From: Acidobacteriota bacterium
GTDB lineage: Bacteria > Acidobacteriota > Blastocatellia > Pyrinomonadales > Pyrinomonadaceae
Direction: 5' to 3'
DNA: 10,080 bases
Assembly (NCBI GenBank): GCA_023436495.1
Contig: JAEZIT010000011.1
Location: forward strand, 1 to 10,080
Each line of letters begins with the position of its first letter. Within the stretch, counting starts at the first letter, position 1. The translations under genes were made by a program, and so were the position numbers. Below the pieces are notes generated by a model that saw only the letters and a list, made by a program, of their open reading frames with translations, searched no databases and was not told where the DNA came from. Below are positions 7,348 through 10,080 of this stretch, piece after piece.

Positions 7348-8199
7348 ATGGCGGCAAAAAGAGCTGGAAAACCCATTAAACCAAGAGCAAAGGCGGCACC
7401 CGTGAGACGTGCGGCTAAGAAACCCGCGCGCCGTTCGTCGACGAGAAAAAAAGGTCCGAGCAAGCTGGGCAAATTGTTTCTGCCCGCGTTCTTCAGCCTC
7501 GTGATCATCGGCTGTCTCGGTTTTCTGGTCCTGATGGGATATAGAACGGTCACGGCATCGGACTTTTTTGATGTTAAAAAGGTCGAGGTCCTGGGGACCA
7601 GCCGTTCGTCTAAAGAGGACATCGAGCGGATAGTCGGCATCGAAACCGAGAAGTTAGGTTCGTGGAACGCCGACCTTCCGCAGATCAAGTCGCGCGTCGA
7701 GAAGCTCTCGTTCGTAAAGACGGCAAGCGTTTCGCGCGTTCTCCCGAATGCGATTCGCGTAAGCGTCGAGGAACGTGTGCCGGAAGCCGTTGTCAGGACC
7801 TCGGCGGGTGATTTTCTCGTCGACGGCGAAGCGGTGGTCATCGCTCCTGCGCTTAATCCGGAGCCGGGAATTCCGGTCGTGTTACGAGGCTGGAGCGAAG
7901 AAAGGTCCGAGCGGGCTTCGAAGGAGAATGTCGAAAGGGTAAAGCTGTTTCAGAAAATGCTGACGGAATGGAAGCAGTTCGAGTTGGCCAAGCGTGTAAC
8001 GGAGGTCGACCTCACTAATTTGCGCGACCCGAAGGCGATGGTGGATGAATCGGGTTCGAAGATATCGGTCGCTCTGGCAAAGGACGAACTCGGTAAAAGT
8101 TTGAAGGTGGCACTCGAGGCGATCGCGGGTAAAGGCAGCAAAGTAAAGGCCGTTAATGCGGTGGGGGCTTATCCCGTTATCGAGTATATAGGCAATTAA
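7348..8199 (+). CDS. ftsQ: Cell division protein FtsQ (POTRA domain)
   Basis: Single-pass membrane division protein. In the family, FtsQ bridges the cytoplasmic ring and the periplasmic septal synthase through FtsB/FtsL. From ATG 7348 it is 283 aa: a strongly basic, Ala/Pro-rich cytoplasmic tail of about 42 residues; one hydrophobic membrane segment (about 43-65, FLPAFFSLVIIGCLGFLVLM); a POTRA domain beginning FFDVKKVEVLGTSRSSKEDIERIVG; then LSFVKTASVSRVLPNAIRVSVEERVPEAVV and GDFLVDGEAVVI, typical of the FtsQ beta domain. Sequence conservation in this family is low, so the call rests on architecture plus position between murC and ftsA. The start is uncertain: ATG 7312 and GTG 7330 are in frame and lie inside the murC 3' end. 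GGAGG (7322-7326) lies close before 7330, and GGAG (7332-7335) lies 12 nt before 7348. Confidence 0.9.
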   Translation: MAAKRAGKPIKPRAKAAPVRRAAKKPARRSSTRKKGPSKLGKLFLPAFFSLVIIGCLGFLVLMGYRTVTASDFFDVKKVEVLGTSRSSKEDIERIVGIETEKLGSWNADLPQIKSRVEKLSFVKTASVSRVLPNAIRVSVEERVPEAVVRTSAGDFLVDGEAVVIAPALNPEPGIPVVLRGWSEERSERASKENVERVKLFQKMLTEWKQFELAKRVTEVDLTNLRDPKAMVDESGSKISVALAKDELGKSLKVALEAIAGKGSKVKAVNAVGAYPVIEYIGN

Positions 8200-8212
8200 A
8201 TTTGTTCAGGAT

Positions 8213-9451
8213 ATGAACCTTGATATTCAAGCAGTCGGATTGGACGTCGGCACCAGCAAAGTTCGCTGTGTGATCGGAGAACCGTCCGAAAACGGAAAAA
8301 TGAACATCGTCGGGATCGGCGAGGCCGATTCCAGAGGTTTGCGCCGCGGGATCGTCACGGCGACGGAATCGGTAGCAGAGGCGATCCGGAAAGCCGTGGG
8401 CGAAGCCGAGCGCGTCAGCGGCCTCGATGCCGTCTCCGCTGTGCTCAATCTTTCCGGCGAGCATTTTCGCGGCGAGAACAAAAATGGCGTCGTCGCCGTT
8501 GCCGGAGCCGGCAGGGAAGTAACCGAAGAAGATGTCGAACGCGCGATCGAATCCGCCTGTGCCGTACAACTCCCGCCCGGCTGGGAGATCGTCAACCGCT
8601 TGCCGCAGGAATTTATCATCGACGGCCAGGACGGGATCACCGAACCGGTTGGAATGACGGGTTCGCGTCTTGAAGCGCTCGTTCATCTCGTAATCAGCCC
8701 TAGCGCCGGGAGGCAGAATCTGCTGAAGGCCGTAAACCGCGCCGGCCTCGAGGTAGAACGGATGATGCTTGAACCGCTCGCCGCCGCCGAAAGCACGATG
8801 ACCGACGAGGACAAGGAATACGGCTGCGCGGTCGTCAACATGGGCGCGGAGATAACGAGCCTGATGATCTTCGGACGCGGCGCCGTACAGCACACCGCCG
8901 TATTTCCGTTCGGCAGCATGCATTTTACAAAGGATATAGCGGTCGGGCTCCGCGTTTCGATCCCGGAAGCGAACAAGATAAAGCATCATTACGGCTGCGT
9001 CGCATCGTTCCTGATGGACGACCAGGAGCGTTCGCAGGTGATAGAAATAATGCCCGTCGGCCGCAGCGAAACGCGCGGCCTGTCGAAGGAGATACTGTGC
9101 GACATAATGCAGCCGCGCGCGGTCGAATTGCTGCAGCACATAGCACGCGAGACGAATGCGTCTGGAGCGCAGATATCCAGCGGCGTTATCCTGACCGGCG
9201 GCGGCGCCCTGACACGCGGCATCGTCGAGATAGCCGAGCAGGTTTTCGATGCTCCGACGCGCATCGGTTTCCTGGAGCCGGAATACTTTGGCGGGCTTGC
9301 CGAAGAGGCACAAAGTCCGGCGTGGGCGACCGCCTGCGGGCTTGCGCTTTCGTCCATGCGTTCACAGCTTCGCGAAGGGAATTCGCACGGCAAATCGCCG
9401 ACACGAAAGGTTGCCGAATGGTTTGAGAATTTTCGCGAGAAATTTAGATAA
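8213..9451 (+). CDS. ftsA: Cell division protein FtsA (actin-like FtsZ membrane tether)
   Basis: Actin/Hsp70-fold ATP-binding protein that anchors FtsZ filaments to the membrane and recruits the divisome. The protein is 412 aa, close to E. coli FtsA (420). Phosphate-1 loop: GLDVGTSKVRCVIG (9-22). Domain 1C follows, typified by SAVLNLSGEHFRGENKNGVV and ending near LEALVHLVI (153-161). The MMLEPLAAAES region (184-194) precedes the phosphate-2 position, which reads VVNMGAEITSL (207-217) instead of the usual D-I-G-G-G-T-T-D type. FGSMHFTKDIAVGLRVSIPEANKIK (233-257) and the adenosine motif GVILTGGGALTRGI (324-337) are normal. The last 14 residues, VAEWFENFREKFR and the Lys before them, form the expected C-terminal amphipathic membrane-targeting helix. 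Start ATG 8213 lies 13 bp after ftsQ; an AGGA (8208-8211) stands only 1 nt before it, too close to be a standard ribosome binding site. Confidence 0.95.
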   Translation: MNLDIQAVGLDVGTSKVRCVIGEPSENGKMNIVGIGEADSRGLRRGIVTATESVAEAIRKAVGEAERVSGLDAVSAVLNLSGEHFRGENKNGVVAVAGAGREVTEEDVERAIESACAVQLPPGWEIVNRLPQEFIIDGQDGITEPVGMTGSRLEALVHLVISPSAGRQNLLKAVNRAGLEVERMMLEPLAAAESTMTDEDKEYGCAVVNMGAEITSLMIFGRGAVQHTAVFPFGSMHFTKDIAVGLRVSIPEANKIKHHYGCVASFLMDDQERSQVIEIMPVGRSETRGLSKEILCDIMQPRAVELLQHIARETNASGAQISSGVILTGGGALTRGIVEIAEQVFDAPTRIGFLEPEYFGGLAEEAQSPAWATACGLALSSMRSQLREGNSHGKSPTRKVAEWFENFREKFR

Positions 9452-9455
9452 ATGT

Positions 9456-9557
9456 AACTTGTGGACTAGATTTTTACCCCAAATCGTTGTATGCTTCTTC
9501 GCCGACAGCACAAGATATTGTTGATGAAGTATCTCAACAGAAAAAGCACCACAAGTT
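9456..9557. repeat. Widely spaced 9-bp inverted repeat upstream of ftsZ
   Basis: The left arm AACTTGTGG (9456-9464) and the right arm CCACAAGTT (9549-9557) are exact reverse complements. A match of this length inside about 140 bp is not expected often by chance (of the order of a few percent for random sequence). It could pair in the transcript to enclose the region, or be two oppositely oriented sites for a DNA-binding protein. The function is unknown. Confidence 0.35.
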
Positions 9558-9581
9558 CGATTTGATATACAAAAATTCCTC

Positions 9582-9588
9582 AGGGGAG
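9582..9588 (+). promoter_or_regulatory. Shine-Dalgarno-like AGGGGAG before the upstream ftsZ start
   Basis: AGGGGAG ends 4 nt before ATG 9593, an in-frame start that would add 8 residues (MHSTKGLH) to FtsZ. A second purine stretch, AAGGG (9605-9609), lies 7 nt before ATG 9617. Both starts therefore have a plausible ribosome binding site. Confidence 0.4.
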
Positions 9589-9616
9589 CGGAATGCACAG
9601 CACGAAGGGTCTTCAT

Positions 9617-10080
9617 ATGAACAGCAACGGAATAAAGATTTTTATCGACGAACCACCGATCACGGGTGCGAGGATCAAGGTGATAGGCGTCGGCGGCGGC
9701 GGCGGGAACGCCGTCAACAGAATGATCGATGCAGGGATCAAAGGCGTGGAATTTATCGTCGCCAATACGGACCTGCAGGCGCTGAATGCCTCAAAGGCGC
9801 CGATCAAGATACAGCTTGGCAGTAAATCAACACGCGGGCTCGGTGCGGGCTCAAACCCGGACGTCGGCCGCGACGCGGCGCTCGAAGATACCGAAAAACT
9901 TCTCGACGTGCTCGAAGGCTCCGATATGGTATTCGTCACGACGGGGCTCGGCGGCGGAACCGGCACTGGCGCGGCACCGGTCGTCGCATCGCTTTCGATC
10001 GAGCTCGGGGCGTTGACCGTCGCGGTCGTTACAAAACCCTTCGCCGTCGAAGGCAAGAAGAGAATGGCACAGGCCGAACG
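9617..10080 (+). CDS. ftsZ: Cell division protein FtsZ, 3' end missing
   Basis: Tubulin-like GTPase that polymerises into the cytokinetic ring at midcell. The window contains 154 full codons of its GTPase domain and then ends; family members are usually about 350-450 aa. Marks from ATG 9617: IKVIGVGGGGGNAVNRM (20-36, first nucleotide-binding loop), NTDLQAL (50-56), TRGLGAGSNPDVGRDAALE (72-90), the tubulin/FtsZ signature GLGGGTGTGAAPVVA (110-124), and VAVVTKPFAVEGKKRMAQAE (135-154). The T7 catalytic loop and the C-terminal FtsA-binding peptide lie beyond the window. I prefer ATG 9617 because MNSNGIKIFIDE leads quickly into the conserved domain and AAGGG stands 7 nt before it. In-frame ATG 9593, behind AGGGGAG, is an almost equal alternative. 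The frame is closed by TGA 9563-9565, so no earlier start applies. Confidence 0.96.
   Translation, partial: MNSNGIKIFIDEPPITGARIKVIGVGGGGGNAVNRMIDAGIKGVEFIVANTDLQALNASKAPIKIQLGSKSTRGLGAGSNPDVGRDAALEDTEKLLDVLEGSDMVFVTTGLGGGTGTGAAPVVASLSIELGALTVAVVTKPFAVEGKKRMAQAE

Larger units (their letters stand above)
9452..9592 (+). promoter_or_regulatory. AT-rich region between ftsA and ftsZ, probable regulatory leader
   Basis: This is the only long non-coding stretch of the window. By hand count it is 56/141 G+C (about 40%), clearly lower than the flanking genes. It holds a perfect 9-bp inverted repeat, AACTTGTGG (9456-9464) and CCACAAGTT (9549-9557), with an 84-nt interval, and a 6-bp hairpin, TGTTGA (9519-9524) and TCAACA (9534-9539). 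A TATGCT (9490-9495) matches the -10 consensus at 4 of 6 positions, but no good -35 stands at the right distance. In many bacteria ftsZ has its own promoter in or near this place; here a promoter is inferred from composition and position, not from a clear motif. No T-rich intrinsic terminator for the upstream operon is visible. Confidence 0.4.

Noticed and set aside
8177..9313. Long open frame (378 codons) on the minus strand
   Set aside because: It lies antisense to ftsA, whose motifs and length are clear. The translation resembles no family and is rich in residues expected from a reversed GC-biased gene, so it is a shadow frame.
9461..9469. Possible DnaA box (TGTGGACTA compared with TGTGGATAA)
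   Set aside because: Two mismatches at informative positions, only one copy, and no origin-associated genes or clustered boxes.
9487..9616. Open frame from TTG 9487 through the ftsA-ftsZ gap (peptide beginning MYASSPTAQDIVDEV)
   Set aside because: It continues out of frame into ftsZ, where it becomes an Arg-rich shadow. The start is a TTG without a ribosome binding site, and low GC alone does not make it coding.
9689..9707. GGC-rich microsatellite-like run in ftsZ
   Set aside because: It encodes the conserved glycine-rich nucleotide-binding loop GVGGGGGN, so it is explained by protein function.

Overview
This window is an uninterrupted, single-strand stretch of a bacterial dcw (division and cell wall) cluster. 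It carries the 3' part of murF, then complete mraY, murD, ftsW, murG, murC, ftsQ and ftsA, and the 5' part of ftsZ. All genes read on the + strand. I see no mobile element, CRISPR array, tRNA, rRNA or toxin/defence gene, and no exotic system. The window is a core housekeeping locus, with a few unusual details listed under findings.

Organism: a free-living, peptidoglycan-making, FtsA/FtsZ-dividing bacterium with base composition around the mid-50s percent GC (estimated by eye). The style of several proteins (FtsA, FtsZ, MurF, FtsW) reminds me of Acidobacteriota, class Blastocatellia. That is recollection of family style, not a computed placement, and I hold it at moderate-to-low confidence.

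Layout: murF (1-1078, truncated at the left edge inside its ATP-binding loop); a 63-bp gap; mraY (1142-2284); a 15-bp gap; murD (2300-3685); ftsW (3682-4842), joined to murD by an ATGA overlap; a 22-bp gap spanned by a 9-codon mini-ORF with an ATGA overlap at each end; murG (4865-5953); murC (from 5937, overlapping murG by 17 bp) to 7340; ftsQ (start ambiguous: 7312, 7330 or 7348) to 8199; a 13-bp gap; ftsA (8213-9451); an AT-rich intergenic region of about 140-165 bp; and ftsZ (from 9617 or 9593), running off the right edge. The region before ftsZ is the only sizeable non-coding stretch and the most likely place for an internal promoter.

How the genes work together: MurC adds L-Ala to UDP-MurNAc, MurD adds D-Glu, and MurF adds D-Ala-D-Ala to complete the UDP-MurNAc-pentapeptide. 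MraY moves phospho-MurNAc-pentapeptide onto undecaprenyl phosphate (lipid I). MurG adds GlcNAc (lipid II). FtsW, a SEDS-family protein, polymerises lipid II at the septum. FtsZ forms the cytokinetic ring, FtsA tethers it to the membrane, and FtsQ helps link the cytoplasmic ring to the periplasmic synthesis machinery. The murB and ddl genes that often sit between murC and ftsQ are not there.
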